A DNA stretch of 64,000 nt from Paenibacillus oryzae. GTDB taxonomy: Bacteria > Bacillota > Bacilli > Paenibacillales > Paenibacillaceae. This document shows positions 1 through 9,557 of the stretch, piece by piece. The notes under the pieces were generated by a model that saw only the letters and a program-made list of their open reading frames with translations, was not told the origin of the DNA and did no database searches. The translations under genes and the position numbers were made by a program. Location of the stretch: the NCBI RefSeq assembly GCF_001675045.1, contig NZ_LYPA01000043.1, positions 117,662 through 181,661 of the forward strand, written 5' to 3'. How positions within the stretch are numbered: position 1 is the first letter of the stretch; each line of letters starts with the position of its first letter.

Positions 1-1
1 C

Positions 2-763
2 CAATACTGGGATGAGCAGGAGCTTCATGTGCAACTCTATCTGGATGTGTCTCGTTCCATGTTGGGGGCAACCCGCGTTGCCGAAGGCAAGCTGCTGTAT
101 ATGCTGCGTCTTGCGGCGTGCGTCGGGTATGTGGCATTGTGCGGAGACGATAGGCTTGTTATTCGCCAATTCGATGAACAGGATGTCAAGAACGAGCTTG
201 GTCCGTTGCGGGGACGCGTATCCGTATCCAAGCTGTTCCGTTATTTGGCGGAGAAGGCAAGGGAGAGCGAAAGTGAAGCCGGAAGGGATGCGGCGGCGGA
301 CAAAGTGCTGGCGACAGAAGGGAACCTGAGCCTGGCGCATGGCTCCTCCTCGCATCTGGATATGTCCATTCCTTTCCGAAAGCCGGGGGCGCTGCCTCGC
401 CGTTCCGGGGTGTGCTGGATATTTACGGATGCGCTATACGAAAGCGGCATTCAGGAAACGCTGCTGTCGCTTGTTGCTGCCGGACAAAGCGTTGTGCTTG
501 TGCAGGTATTCAATCCCGAAGAGCTAAACCCTGAATTAAGCGGAGAATTAAGGTTGATCGACAGTGAGCTTGGGACGGGCAAGGAAGTGGCCATATCTCC
601 CCGTATATTGGCGCGTTACCGCGAGGAAGCCGCTGCTTATCAGCAAGAGCTGAAGGCCGTCTGTGGAGAAAAGGGCGCTGTTTTTGTTCCGCTGGACACA
701 AGCATCCCGATCAAAACCGCGCTTCAGCGGCTTGCCGCTGTTCCTGGGGCCATTCAAGCTTGA
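2..763 (+). CDS. DUF58 domain protein, 5'-truncated by window edge
   Basis: This is the C-terminal part (about 253 residues) of a DUF58 protein; the frame is already open at base 2 with no start codon, so the gene begins outside the window. DUF58 proteins have a vWA-like fold, and the LYLDVSRSM stretch about 12 residues in corresponds to the Asp-x-Ser-x-Ser type metal-site strand. They usually sit in operons with a MoxR AAA+ ATPase and membrane vWA proteins, and two such vWA proteins follow directly here. The stop codon lies just before the Shine-Dalgarno of the next gene, so the genes are co-transcribed. The molecular role of the family is poorly defined; a chaperone-like or envelope-linked function with MoxR is the usual suggestion. 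Confidence 0.85.
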   Translation, partial: QYWDEQELHVQLYLDVSRSMLGATRVAEGKLLYMLRLAACVGYVALCGDDRLVIRQFDEQDVKNELGPLRGRVSVSKLFRYLAEKARESESEAGRDAAADKVLATEGNLSLAHGSSSHLDMSIPFRKPGALPRRSGVCWIFTDALYESGIQETLLSLVAAGQSVVLVQVFNPEELNPELSGELRLIDSELGTGKEVAISPRILARYREEAAAYQQELKAVCGEKGAVFVPLDTSIPIKTALQRLAAVPGAIQA

Positions 764-779
764 GAAAGGAGGGGGCTGC

Positions 780-2780
780 TTGCAGTTTTTATCAGCTACA
801 TCGGCCTGGTTTGCACTAGCTTGCTTGGCTATTATTGGTATGTACATTTTGAAGAAGCAGTATCAAAATACAGAGGTGCCAAGTCATCTGCTATGGCGGC
901 GCGTCCTTCAGGAGCAGGAAGCCAATTCGCCCTGGCAAAGGCTGCGGAGCAGGCTGCTTCTTTTTATGCAGCTGATGGCTGCTCTCCTGATTGTTTTGGC
1001 GTTGATGCAGCCGGTTTTGATGCGGTCAGTCACCCATAGCGGACATGCGGTGATCCTTATTGACCGTTCCGGCAGCATGGGTGCGAAGGCAGCGCCTGGC
1101 GGCACTAATGGAAAAGAGACGGGTGTTCAAGGGCAATCCGGCTCATCGGATACGAAGCTGAGCGTTGCGCTAAGCGCCGCAGAGCAATGGCTTGATGAGC
1201 AGTCGCATAAGCGGCAGGTATCCATTGTTGTTAACGGCTCGCAGCCCGAGGTGCTGGCATCGCGCGAAACCGATCATCAAGTACTCAAGGAAATTCTGCG
1301 GGGCATTAGTCCGGTTTATGGCTATTCGGATAATACGGCAGCGTTGTCGCTTGCGGATTCGATTCACCAGCAAGGCGATGATGGGGTCACCATTATTTTT
1401 ACGGATGGAATCTGGCATGACTTCGCAGATAGCAACAGCCTTCCGTTGCAAACCCAAAGCGTCGTTTCGTTAATAGAAGGCGAAAGCGGAAATGTCGGCA
1501 TTTTGAGCTTTGGAATGAAGGAGGATCTATTGCGGCCCGGCTTCAATCATGCGGTTGTAACGGTCCGCAATGATGGCACAACAGCACAGAAGCTGACCGT
1601 AAGTCTCTATGCGTACGGGAAGGATGGAGAGCGCGAAGCGGTTGCGGAGCTTGAGATCGCGGCCGAAGCGGAGGGCTGGAGCAGCGGAGAAGCCCGCGGA
1701 TTGCCTCCTGCCGATTATTATAAAGCCGAGCTGAAAGCACTGGATGCGTGGACCGGAGATAATTTTGCATATGCATTCCCAGCTGTTCAGACAACGCCGA
1801 AGGTTTTGCTCGTTACCGAAGGCAATCTGTTTTTGGAGAAGGCACTGCTGCTTTCCGGCATCAAGCCGGTCAAAACGCTGCCGGCAACGGAGCCGCCTTC
1901 AGGAGCGCAGGCTGAAGAGATTTCATGGGTGTTGCTAGATGGCGCGCTGGATAAGATTGAAAGCAATGCGGCTTGGAAGAAGCTGCTTGAGGATAAGCCG
2001 CTGTGGATAATCGACCGCCCTGGAAGCGATGGAGGAGAAACAGCCCAGCCGGCCAGCATGGACGTTGATATCGCTCAGCATGAGGTAACCAATTACTTGT
2101 CGTTCCAGGATACACACATTTCCCGACTCGCCAAACCGGCTGCAGAGGAGGTAGCCTGGGGGCGTGCGGTGCTTGCCTATGGCGGAGTTCCGGCGATTTA
2201 CGCCGGAAACTATAACGGCAAGCCTCAGCTAAGATTTACGTTCAGGCTTCAGGATAGCGATTTGCCGTTGCGCCCCGAATTCCCCGTGTTAATTATGCAA
2301 GCGGCTGGCTGGATGAACGGGGGACAAGGACAGCTGGGTTATGCAATTGCCGGGCAAGCGGTTGAGCTATCTCTACATCCCGAATCGGTGAAAGCCGATT
2401 GGGTTGCGGCAGAGCCGTGGAAAACCGGATTTTCTACAGATGATGAGGCGTTAAGGCAGCCCATGCGGTTAATGGAGCTGGGAGCGGGCATTTATGAAGC
2501 TCCAGCCATTCCGGGCTTGTACAAGCTGACCGAAAAGGATAATTCGGGCTTGCTGCTGCAGGAGCGTTACTTGGCTGTATCCGCTAGCCGCGAGGAGCTG
2601 ACCCCGCTGGAGGATGGACGGCTGGAGCTTAAGCTGGCTGCTCGCGAGGATGGGCAAGAAGCTCCTCGGCAAGAGGAGGAACCTATGGCAAAGCTGCCCC
2701 TCACGGCGGCTATAATGGGCTTGCTGCTTATATTGCTGGTTGCGGAATGGGAGGTGTACCGGCGTGGGCATACAGGTTAA
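780..2780 (+). CDS. Membrane-anchored vWA domain protein (BatA-like)
   Basis: A protein of about 666 residues. The start is taken as TTG at 780, because AAAGGAGG at 765-772 lies 7 bases upstream; the open frame extends further left but overlaps the DUF58 gene without a ribosome site. The N-terminus has the BatA-type arrangement: a first membrane segment (FALACLAIIGMYIL), a short basic cytoplasmic loop, and a second membrane segment near residues 55-75. A vWA domain follows with the metal-site motif DRSGSMG near residue 95. A C-terminal membrane segment (LTAAIMGLLLILLVAEW) is present, so most of the protein is probably extracytoplasmic. It overlaps the next gene by 17 bases, implying coupled translation. 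Function beyond a vWA scaffold cannot be read from sequence. Confidence 0.85.
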   Translation: MQFLSATSAWFALACLAIIGMYILKKQYQNTEVPSHLLWRRVLQEQEANSPWQRLRSRLLLFMQLMAALLIVLALMQPVLMRSVTHSGHAVILIDRSGSMGAKAAPGGTNGKETGVQGQSGSSDTKLSVALSAAEQWLDEQSHKRQVSIVVNGSQPEVLASRETDHQVLKEILRGISPVYGYSDNTAALSLADSIHQQGDDGVTIIFTDGIWHDFADSNSLPLQTQSVVSLIEGESGNVGILSFGMKEDLLRPGFNHAVVTVRNDGTTAQKLTVSLYAYGKDGEREAVAELEIAAEAEGWSSGEARGLPPADYYKAELKALDAWTGDNFAYAFPAVQTTPKVLLVTEGNLFLEKALLLSGIKPVKTLPATEPPSGAQAEEISWVLLDGALDKIESNAAWKKLLEDKPLWIIDRPGSDGGETAQPASMDVDIAQHEVTNYLSFQDTHISRLAKPAAEEVAWGRAVLAYGGVPAIYAGNYNGKPQLRFTFRLQDSDLPLRPEFPVLIMQAAGWMNGGQGQLGYAIAGQAVELSLHPESVKADWVAAEPWKTGFSTDDEALRQPMRLMELGAGIYEAPAIPGLYKLTEKDNSGLLLQERYLAVSASREELTPLEDGRLELKLAAREDGQEAPRQEEEPMAKLPLTAAIMGLLLILLVAEWEVYRRGHTG

Positions 2781-5646
2781 CAACCCGTGGTTTCTGCTGC
2801 TTTTGCTTCCTTGGGGAGCCTATCTGTGGTGGATGGCCGCTGCCGTCCCAAGGTTAACGGGTTTACGCAAAATAGCGTCAATTGGCACGCGAAGCCTGAT
2901 TTTGCTGCTTATTATTGCACTGATAGCAGGTATACAGCCATACCGAAAGCTTCAACACGTCAATATCGCCATCGTTGCGGATCGTTCAGCCAGCGTAAAT
3001 CAGGAAGCTGCAATAGGAGAATGGATTGGCGAAGCGTGGAGTGGCAAAGAGAGCAACGATGCTGGAGGAATCATTTCGGTTGGCGCTAATCCCATCATCG
3101 ACAAAGCGTTGTCGGCAGATGCTCTGCCCAACGATAGCGGCTATACGTTTCATACCGGACTCAACAACGGCTTCAGCGATTTGGCCAAAGGGATGCAGCT
3201 GGCAGGCGCCATGCTGCGGGATAACGGCGGGGGAAGAATCGTATTGTTGTCCGATGGCGAAGAAAATGCAGGCGACGCCAGAAGAAACGCAAGGCTTTTA
3301 TCGGATGCGGGAATTCCGGTTGATGTTGTGCATGTGTCGTCTCCACAGACAAAGGATGTATCTGTAGAGGAGCTTCAAGTTCCTCAAAACCTGGGTCAAG
3401 GCGAAACCTTTGCGTTGGAGGTGGCGCTTCAAAGCACATTTACAGGAGAAGCAATGATCCGTTTGTATCAGGATAATGCGGAAATCGGCACATCAAAGGT
3501 ACAGCTGGAACGGGGCAGCAACCGTTTTGTGATGCAAAGCTTGGCGCTGGAGGCAGGCTTTCACCGCTTCCGCGCGGAAGTGTTTGCGGATGGAGACGAA
3601 CAGCCGCTTAACAATGAAGCGTATGCGTTCAGCCGGATAAGCGGCCCGCCAACGGTGCTGATCGTTGAAGGAACAGCGGGTTCGTCCGCCAATCTGGAGG
3701 CTGCTCTCAAGTCATCCGCTATCGCTTACAGGACGATTGCTCCGGAGCAGCTGTCGCTGGAGCTGGCGGAATATGCCGCATACGACAGCATTATTTTGAA
3801 CAATGTACCCGCGACGCGTATCGCAGAGAAGCCGATGGAATGGCTCGGCAAAGCGACATCCCAGTATGGGGTCGGTCTGATTATGCTTGGCGGAGATCAA
3901 AGCTTCGGGCTGGGCGGCTATTTCCAAACGCCTATTGAACGCGCTCTTCCCGTCTATATGGAATTGAAGGGCAAAAAGCAAATGCCAAGTCTTGGCCTTG
4001 TGCTGGTCATAGACCGTTCAGGCAGTATGGATGGAGGGCCATTGGAGCTGGCTAAAGAGGCTGCAATGCGTACCATCGAGCTGCTGCGCGATCAGGACAC
4101 GGTTGGCGTTGTGGCGTTTGATACCTCGCCGTGGTGGGTCGTTGAGCCAACTAAGCTGGATAAGCGCGAGGAGGTTATTGAAAAGATCAAGGGCATTCAG
4201 GCAGACGGCGGCACCGAAATTTATACCGCCCTGAATGAGGGATTCAATGCGCTCAGCAAAATGGATGCCCAGCGCAAGCACATGATTTTGTTAACGGATG
4301 GACAATCCGCAACGAATATGAGCTATAGCATCATTACGGACGCCATGAATGAACAATTGATGACTCTCTCCACCGTTGCGATAGGAGAAGGCTCTGACCA
4401 GGCATTGCTGGAGAGTCTGGCCCGGAGTGCCAACGGGCGTTATTACTACACTAACGATCAAAGCACGCTTCCGGCCATATTTAGCCGCGAAACGGTGCTT
4501 ATGTCACGCACATACATCGTGGATGGCGTTTTTACGCCAAAGATCGGCGAAGCCGGAGATTGGTCCAGACTATGGCAAAATGGGGCTCCGCCCCTGCAGG
4601 CATATATTGCGACGACGGCAAAAGAGCTGGCCGAGGTTGCGTTATGGTCTCCAGACGGCGATCCCGTTCTGGCGCGCTGGACCTATGGATCTGGACGAAG
4701 TCTTGCCTGGACCAGCGATGCAGCCGGCAAGTGGTCCTCGGACTGGGTGCAATGGGACCGGTTTCCAAGTGTATTCGCAGAGTGGATCAAATGGACTTTT
4801 CCGCAGTTTGAAAGCCAGCCTTACCAAATTTCCCTTCAGCGCGAAGGCGGGACGGCTACCGTAGTGGTTGAAAGCGATGAGGCGACTGGGCTGACCAATG
4901 CTTCCTCGGACAAGCTTGCAGCCTTGCTTGAAAGCGGAGAAGGCGATTCAACCATAGTGGATTTACTGCCGGTTGCGCCCGGCCGGTATGAAGGAAAAAC
5001 GGCATCGCCTCCACCCGGGGCTTATTTGGCGCAAATTGGAGCCCGGACAGGGAATGCCGACAGCTTGAGCGTGGCGGGAGGCGCCACGGTTGGTTTTGTG
5101 GTTCCTTACGCTCCAGAATACCGCATAGGCGGAGAAGACGGCCTTGAGCTGCTGAATCAGCTTGCAGACCTGACGGGCGGCCGGGTATTAACGATGGACA
5201 ATGCCGCCGAAGCGTTTCGGACAGAGCCTATAAAGGCGAAGCTTCCATATGATTGGAGCAGGCTTTTGCTTCTAGCTGCGCTTTTCTTATGGCTCATGGA
5301 TATCGCCTTGAGGAGATTATCCGTGCCTTGGAGCAAATGGCTGACCGCATTAAAGCTTGTTCGAGGCGCTTCTGTCCGAAAAGGCGCCGGAACTGCTACA
5401 GCTACCCCGGCAGAAAGTTCTCTTCTGAAGCTGCGTGAACGGGCGGAGCAGAAGCGCAAGTTTCTGGCGTCGGATGCGCAGCCACAAGAGACGGGAGGCA
5501 AGCAGCAGACAAAACCTCGGGCTGAGTTCATTTCTTCATCCCAGCCTCCCGCAGCAGAAAGAAAAGGGACTGAAGCAGAGCCTCCTACTCCTAAGTCCCA
5601 AACGATTAACCGCCTGCTTGCTGCGAAGCAAAAAAATAAACGTTAA
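2764..5646 (+). CDS. Large membrane vWA protein with two vWA-like regions
   Basis: A protein of about 960 residues. GTG at 2764 is chosen because GGGAGGTG at 2748-2755 precedes it at normal spacing. Two membrane segments lie near the N-terminus (NPWFLLLLLPWGAYLWW and LILLLIIALIAGI). A first vWA-like strand with a degenerate metal site (DRSASVN) is near residue 70, and a canonical one (DRSGSMDGG) near residue 417. The segment between them resembles the class I glutamine-amidotransferase-like fold often found in these proteins. A late membrane helix (LLLLAALFLWLMDIAL) precedes a basic, Ala/Gln-rich cytoplasmic tail of about 110 residues. It is the last gene of the DUF58/vWA operon. The family is common in Paenibacillaceae and has no assigned biochemical role. 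Confidence 0.85.
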   Translation: MGIQVNNPWFLLLLLPWGAYLWWMAAAVPRLTGLRKIASIGTRSLILLLIIALIAGIQPYRKLQHVNIAIVADRSASVNQEAAIGEWIGEAWSGKESNDAGGIISVGANPIIDKALSADALPNDSGYTFHTGLNNGFSDLAKGMQLAGAMLRDNGGGRIVLLSDGEENAGDARRNARLLSDAGIPVDVVHVSSPQTKDVSVEELQVPQNLGQGETFALEVALQSTFTGEAMIRLYQDNAEIGTSKVQLERGSNRFVMQSLALEAGFHRFRAEVFADGDEQPLNNEAYAFSRISGPPTVLIVEGTAGSSANLEAALKSSAIAYRTIAPEQLSLELAEYAAYDSIILNNVPATRIAEKPMEWLGKATSQYGVGLIMLGGDQSFGLGGYFQTPIERALPVYMELKGKKQMPSLGLVLVIDRSGSMDGGPLELAKEAAMRTIELLRDQDTVGVVAFDTSPWWVVEPTKLDKREEVIEKIKGIQADGGTEIYTALNEGFNALSKMDAQRKHMILLTDGQSATNMSYSIITDAMNEQLMTLSTVAIGEGSDQALLESLARSANGRYYYTNDQSTLPAIFSRETVLMSRTYIVDGVFTPKIGEAGDWSRLWQNGAPPLQAYIATTAKELAEVALWSPDGDPVLARWTYGSGRSLAWTSDAAGKWSSDWVQWDRFPSVFAEWIKWTFPQFESQPYQISLQREGGTATVVVESDEATGLTNASSDKLAALLESGEGDSTIVDLLPVAPGRYEGKTASPPPGAYLAQIGARTGNADSLSVAGGATVGFVVPYAPEYRIGGEDGLELLNQLADLTGGRVLTMDNAAEAFRTEPIKAKLPYDWSRLLLLAALFLWLMDIALRRLSVPWSKWLTALKLVRGASVRKGAGTATATPAESSLLKLRERAEQKRKFLASDAQPQETGGKQQTKPRAEFISSSQPPAAERKGTEAEPPTPKSQTINRLLAAKQKNKR

Positions 5647-5673
5647 CCTTGTTAAGCCAGTATGCAAAATTAT

Positions 5674-5710
5674 GGAAGGGAACGGGATGGTTAGTTTACC
5701 CGTTCCTTCC
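5674..5710. terminator. Bidirectional hairpin between convergent genes
   Basis: GGAAGGGAACGGG at 5674-5686 pairs with CCCGTTCCTTCC at 5699-5710, with one bulged base and a 12-base loop. It lies between the vWA operon and the convergent rhamnosidase gene and includes the last codons of the latter. On the minus strand it is followed by a T-richer stretch; on the plus strand there is no T run, so termination strength is uncertain. Confidence 0.45.
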
Positions 5711-8365
5711 TTCAAGAGTAAAAGAATAGGTACCGGAACCCACTAGTAGCTTTTGGCCAACCGGGCTTTGTTCAATGCCCAATAACCCGGTCATCTGATC
5801 TAATGGCACTCCGTTTTCTTTGACAGACCGATAGTTTATGGCCGGTAGAATGATTTCTGCCGTTGTGTTGGCGGGTATGACGATATGCATAGACAAGGCT
5901 CCATCCTTCTCTTTTTTCCAGTTTACCCCAATCATGCCGTAGACGGAATGAAAGGATGCATCTACCCAGGTCAGATGTTCTCCGATTTGCGGCTGAATCC
6001 GTATTTTTTTGTAGCCTGGCTCCAGCAATTCAATGCCTGCTGCCGTGCGATACAGCCAATCTCCAATCGCTCCGTATGCATAATGATTGAAGGAGTTCAT
6101 GTCATCGCTCCAAAATGAGCCGTCCTGCTTGATTCCATCCCAGTGCTCCCAAATCGTGGTTGCGCCTTGAAGGACTGAAAAGAGCCATGACGGGTATTCC
6201 TTCTGAAGCACCAGCTTATAAGCTAAGTCCGTATACCCGAACCGAGACAGAACCAGGCACAAATAAGGTGTGCCTACAAAGCCGGTTGTTAAATGTATTC
6301 CGTTTTCTTCAATGTGCTCGGCCAGCATGTTGGCTGTTCTAGACCTGTCCGCTTCCTCCAGCAAATCAAACATAAGCGCCAATACATATGCAGTTTGCGT
6401 CGGGGAGGCGACACGGCCGCTCGGCGTGACGAATTCCTTGCGGAATGCCTGAATAATCTGCTTATGCAGTGTGTCGTATGTTATGGCATCCTCGTTTTTT
6501 CCGATGACTTCAGCCGTTTTGGCGAGCAGCTCCGTGGAGTAAGCGTAAAAGGCGGTAGCTATCAAATCTTTAGGAGTTGCCCCCGTATAACTGTTCTCCT
6601 TGCTATCCAGACCAAGCCAATCCCCAAAGTGAAAGCCTGTATTCCACAAATATTCGTTTTCGCCCTGTGCTTTGATGAATTCTACCCATGCCTTCATGCT
6701 GGGATATTGCGTTTCCAAGACGCGAACGTCTCCGTAGCATTGATAGAGAACCCATGGACATATCACTGCAGCGTCGCCCCAGGCTGAAGAGCCGTAGCCC
6801 GCGGTAGGCACATCAGGAATAACATGAGGTACTTTTCCGTCCTCCTGCTGATCGGCAGCCAGATCCTTCAGCCACTTCTCAAAAAAGGGCGCTACATTCA
6901 TGTTGTAGGCTGCCGTGCGGATAAAAACCTGGGCATCTCCCGTCCAGCCCAATCGTTCGTCGCGTTGAGGGCAGTCGGTCGGCACCTCCAGAAAATTGCC
7001 CTTTTGTCCCCAAAGAATGTTTTGCTGGAGCTGAGTCAGAAGCTCGTCCGAACAGCTGAAGCTGCCGGTTTGCTCCAGGTCTGTATGAAGGACACATGCC
7101 ATAAATTGCTCCATTAATTGCTCTTCAGGCACTCCGGTGACTTTGACATAACGAAAGCCCTGAAAGGAAAACGTCGGCTCGTAGGTTTCTGGTTCATCGC
7201 CTTTGCAAATATAGGTTACGGTCTGCTTGGCCGAGCGCAAATTGCCAGTGTAGAAATTGCCTTCGCGGTCCAGCACCTCTGCATGTTCCAGAGAAACCAC
7301 CGTTCCGGCTTCGGCCTGCACCGTAAATCTCACCCAACCCACCATGTTTTGTCCCATATCCAGCACAAGCTCCCCTTTGGGAGTATGGACGATACGAGCA
7401 GGCTTGAAGGTTTGGATTATTCGGGTTGGCTCGTTCTCCTGCGCCACCAAAGTCGACAAAGGAGCATGGAAAGAGGCAGCCTGTTCCCAATGGCCATCCT
7501 CGTAGCCGGAAAAAAACCATCCATCCAGTTCCAGCCTCGCATCATAAATTTCCCCATGATACAGCTCAGACATAAGAAGAGGTCCGGTTGACGTTCTCCA
7601 GCTTTCATCCGAAACGATGATTTGCTCCGAGCCGTCGCTATATGAAATATGGAGCTGTATAAGCACTGCACGCTTGCCGCCAAACAGCTCTTTTTCCCCT
7701 TGCCAACCCAGATACCCTTTATACCAGCCGTTTCCCGTCATGCAGCCAAGAGCGTTGTCTCCTTCAGCCAACAAGGAGGTTACGTCATAGGTCTGATATT
7801 GCAGCCGCTTGTTGTAGCTGGTCCAGCCCGGGTTGAATAATGTGTTGTCTGCCGGGATGCCGTTGACATACAGCTGGTAGACGCCCAGCGAGGTTGCGTA
7901 GATGCGAGCCGAAGCGATTTTACCGGTCACAGAAACCGGTTTGCGGAAATAATGACAAGGCTCGTCGCCGCCTTCATCATTTTGAAGAGGGGCTGTTATC
8001 CATTTGGCCTGCCACTCCCCGACGGATAAAAACGCCGTTTCCCAATAAGCAGGCTCGCTCCAATCCGATGCCTGGCCCTGCGAGCCCCACACCTTAACTC
8101 GAAAATAATACCTTTTGCGCGACGTCAAGCCAGGACCCATGTATTCGATGTGCACATTGCAATTCGACTCTTCTTTGCCAGAATCCCAGATGATATCCTC
8201 TAATGCAAAGCCGGGACTTGATGCCACCTGTACGCAAAAGGCGGCTTGTGTGAAGGCACGGGCCTCGGAGGAAATCTCCCAGCTTAGTCTTGGGCGGGGA
8301 TCATCTATCCCCATTGGATTCCTTCTATAGTTTACTTTTAGATTCAAAACGTCTAGCTTAGCCAT
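5696..8365 (-). CDS. GH78 alpha-L-rhamnosidase
   Basis: An 889-residue glycoside hydrolase that releases terminal alpha-L-rhamnose. The order is that of GH78: an N-terminal beta-rich part starting with PRLSWEISSEAR, the Bac_rhamnosid_N sugar-binding module (about 130-300), a concanavalin-like module, the (alpha/alpha)6 barrel (about 430-780) and a C-terminal beta-sandwich. The family's most conserved motif, DCPQRDERLGWTGDAQ, is present near residues 463-478 and carries the proposed general-acid glutamate. There is no signal peptide, so it acts on imported rhamnosides. The start has an AGGAGG ribosome site. A good -10 hexamer (TATAAT on the minus strand, 8437-8442) lies in the divergent intergenic region shared with the AraC gene. 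The true substrate could be plant glycosides, pectin side chains or bacterial polysaccharide. Confidence 0.93.
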   Translation of the reverse strand: MAKLDVLNLKVNYRRNPMGIDDPRPRLSWEISSEARAFTQAAFCVQVASSPGFALEDIIWDSGKEESNCNVHIEYMGPGLTSRKRYYFRVKVWGSQGQASDWSEPAYWETAFLSVGEWQAKWITAPLQNDEGGDEPCHYFRKPVSVTGKIASARIYATSLGVYQLYVNGIPADNTLFNPGWTSYNKRLQYQTYDVTSLLAEGDNALGCMTGNGWYKGYLGWQGEKELFGGKRAVLIQLHISYSDGSEQIIVSDESWRTSTGPLLMSELYHGEIYDARLELDGWFFSGYEDGHWEQAASFHAPLSTLVAQENEPTRIIQTFKPARIVHTPKGELVLDMGQNMVGWVRFTVQAEAGTVVSLEHAEVLDREGNFYTGNLRSAKQTVTYICKGDEPETYEPTFSFQGFRYVKVTGVPEEQLMEQFMACVLHTDLEQTGSFSCSDELLTQLQQNILWGQKGNFLEVPTDCPQRDERLGWTGDAQVFIRTAAYNMNVAPFFEKWLKDLAADQQEDGKVPHVIPDVPTAGYGSSAWGDAAVICPWVLYQCYGDVRVLETQYPSMKAWVEFIKAQGENEYLWNTGFHFGDWLGLDSKENSYTGATPKDLIATAFYAYSTELLAKTAEVIGKNEDAITYDTLHKQIIQAFRKEFVTPSGRVASPTQTAYVLALMFDLLEEADRSRTANMLAEHIEENGIHLTTGFVGTPYLCLVLSRFGYTDLAYKLVLQKEYPSWLFSVLQGATTIWEHWDGIKQDGSFWSDDMNSFNHYAYGAIGDWLYRTAAGIELLEPGYKKIRIQPQIGEHLTWVDASFHSVYGMIGVNWKKEKDGALSMHIVIPANTTAEIILPAINYRSVKENGVPLDQMTGLLGIEQSPVGQKLLVGSGTYSFTLEGRNG

Positions 8366-8561
8366 GTCTTCGCCTCCTGTGTATCATGTTTCGTCTGCTC
8401 TGCGAGCCTGCTGCTTATTTCAGTGGCTCTATCACTATTATACGGAGTGCTAGACGTTTAAAGTGGGGGGATTCTGACATTCTTATAGGTGTATATGGAC
8501 ATTTATACATCGGTTTTGTACGATAAAATCAAAGCTGAGAAACACGAGAGGAGTTGTTATT

Positions 8562-9446
8562 TTGACTGTTGGCCATCGCACGACTATTCTGACCAGGGAC
8601 AGCTTCTTTGAGCCCGATGTGCTGATTTATGTGAACAGAGCCTATGAAACGTTTGAAATGAATGCCCACTCTCATGAATTTATTGAAATTTCTTATATCA
8701 GTGAAGGGGCAGGGATGCATTATATTAACGATGAAGCCATTCCTGTGGAACGCGGAACCATTTTTTTTATTCCCATAGGCTATAGTCATGTCTTTCGCCC
8801 CAAGACAACGGCTAAGGGCAGTCCTCTCATTGTTTACAACTGCTTGTTCCCGGTCGAGTATCTGATTCAGCTTCAAGCCGGCTTTCCTGCAGCGTCCGAA
8901 GCTTTATCTTCTTTTACAGCTGCGGATTTGCCTTGGTTTTCCATGAAGGATGTGGATGGAGCCTATCATTTCCTTTTTCGTGAGCTATATCGTGAGTTTT
9001 ATGCCAAACCTCCGGGCTATATGGCTGTGCTCTCGGCTCTAGTTTTGCAAATCCTGATGGGCTTTTACCGAAATCTCCAGCAAGTGAATACCCCTGCAGG
9101 AGACAAGCCTCAATGGATGGCTATTGACGATGCAATCGCCAATATGCATTACCACTTTGCCAGCGAGCTCAAGCTAGGGGCTCTTGCCGCTGCGGCCAAT
9201 CTCAGTGAGCGGCAATTCAGCCGCCTGTTCAGGAAACAGACGGGAATGAGCTTTATCCAATACCTGCAAAATATTCGTATGGAGGCTGCGTGCCGTTTAT
9301 TGACCGAGGGGCGCAGCAGCATAGGTGAAATTGCTTCGGCGGTTGGTTATGCCGACATGAAATTTTTTTATCAGTTATTCAGGAAAAAAATCGGTATGAC
9401 GCCTTGTGAGTACCGCAATACTGCCCGCCCCTCGCCGGATCTATAA
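8562..9446 (+). CDS. AraC-family transcriptional regulator with cupin sensor
   Basis: A 294-residue regulator. TTG at 8562 is chosen since GAGAGGAG at 8546-8553 lies 8 bases upstream. Residues about 20-95 form a cupin-like ligand domain (HSHEFIEISYISEG, then FIPIGYSHVFRP). The C-terminal 100 residues are a double helix-turn-helix: LGALAAAANLSERQFSRLFR and, at the end, IGEIASAVGYADMKFFYQLF. Transcribed divergently from the rhamnosidase and immediately upstream of the ABC permeases, it is most simply a sugar-responsive activator of one or both. Its operator is not identified; the motif shared upstream of the transporter genes is one candidate. Confidence 0.9.
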   Translation: MTVGHRTTILTRDSFFEPDVLIYVNRAYETFEMNAHSHEFIEISYISEGAGMHYINDEAIPVERGTIFFIPIGYSHVFRPKTTAKGSPLIVYNCLFPVEYLIQLQAGFPAASEALSSFTAADLPWFSMKDVDGAYHFLFRELYREFYAKPPGYMAVLSALVLQILMGFYRNLQQVNTPAGDKPQWMAIDDAIANMHYHFASELKLGALAAAANLSERQFSRLFRKQTGMSFIQYLQNIRMEAACRLLTEGRSSIGEIASAVGYADMKFFYQLFRKKIGMTPCEYRNTARPSPDL

Positions 9447-9465
9447 CGCCAGGTTAACAGGATCG

Positions 9466-9482
9466 CAAACGATTTCGCAGGT
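9466..9482 (+). promoter_or_regulatory. Shared 17-base motif upstream of ABC permease operon
   Basis: CAAACGATTTCGCAGGT occurs here and, with one change, at 11403-11419 before the binding-protein gene; its core TTTCGCAGG recurs at 17227-17235 before the mannosidase operon. The left part is an imperfect inverted repeat (GCAAA...TTTCGC family). It is probably an operator or activator site for the AraC or YesN-type regulator encoded nearby; which one cannot be told. Confidence 0.45.
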
Positions 9483-9504
9483 ATGGCTCATTATCGCTTG
9501 CCAG

Positions 9505-9518
9505 GGAAAGCGTTAACA
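9505..9518 (+). promoter_or_regulatory. Candidate catabolite-responsive element (cre)
   Basis: GGAAAGCGTTAACA matches the Bacillus cre consensus TGWAARCGYTWNCA at all but the first base. It lies between the shared motif and the permease start, a position where CcpA would block transcription when preferred sugars are present. Called by eye only. Confidence 0.4.
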
Positions 9519-9557
9519 TGGAGCTACTATATCTGAGAACAGGGGAAGGAAGCGGAC

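Noticed and set aside
663..779. ATG at 663 as start of the first vWA protein
   Set aside because: It lies inside the DUF58 gene without a ribosome site, whereas TTG at 780 has AAAGGAGG at ideal distance and begins with the typical first membrane helix.
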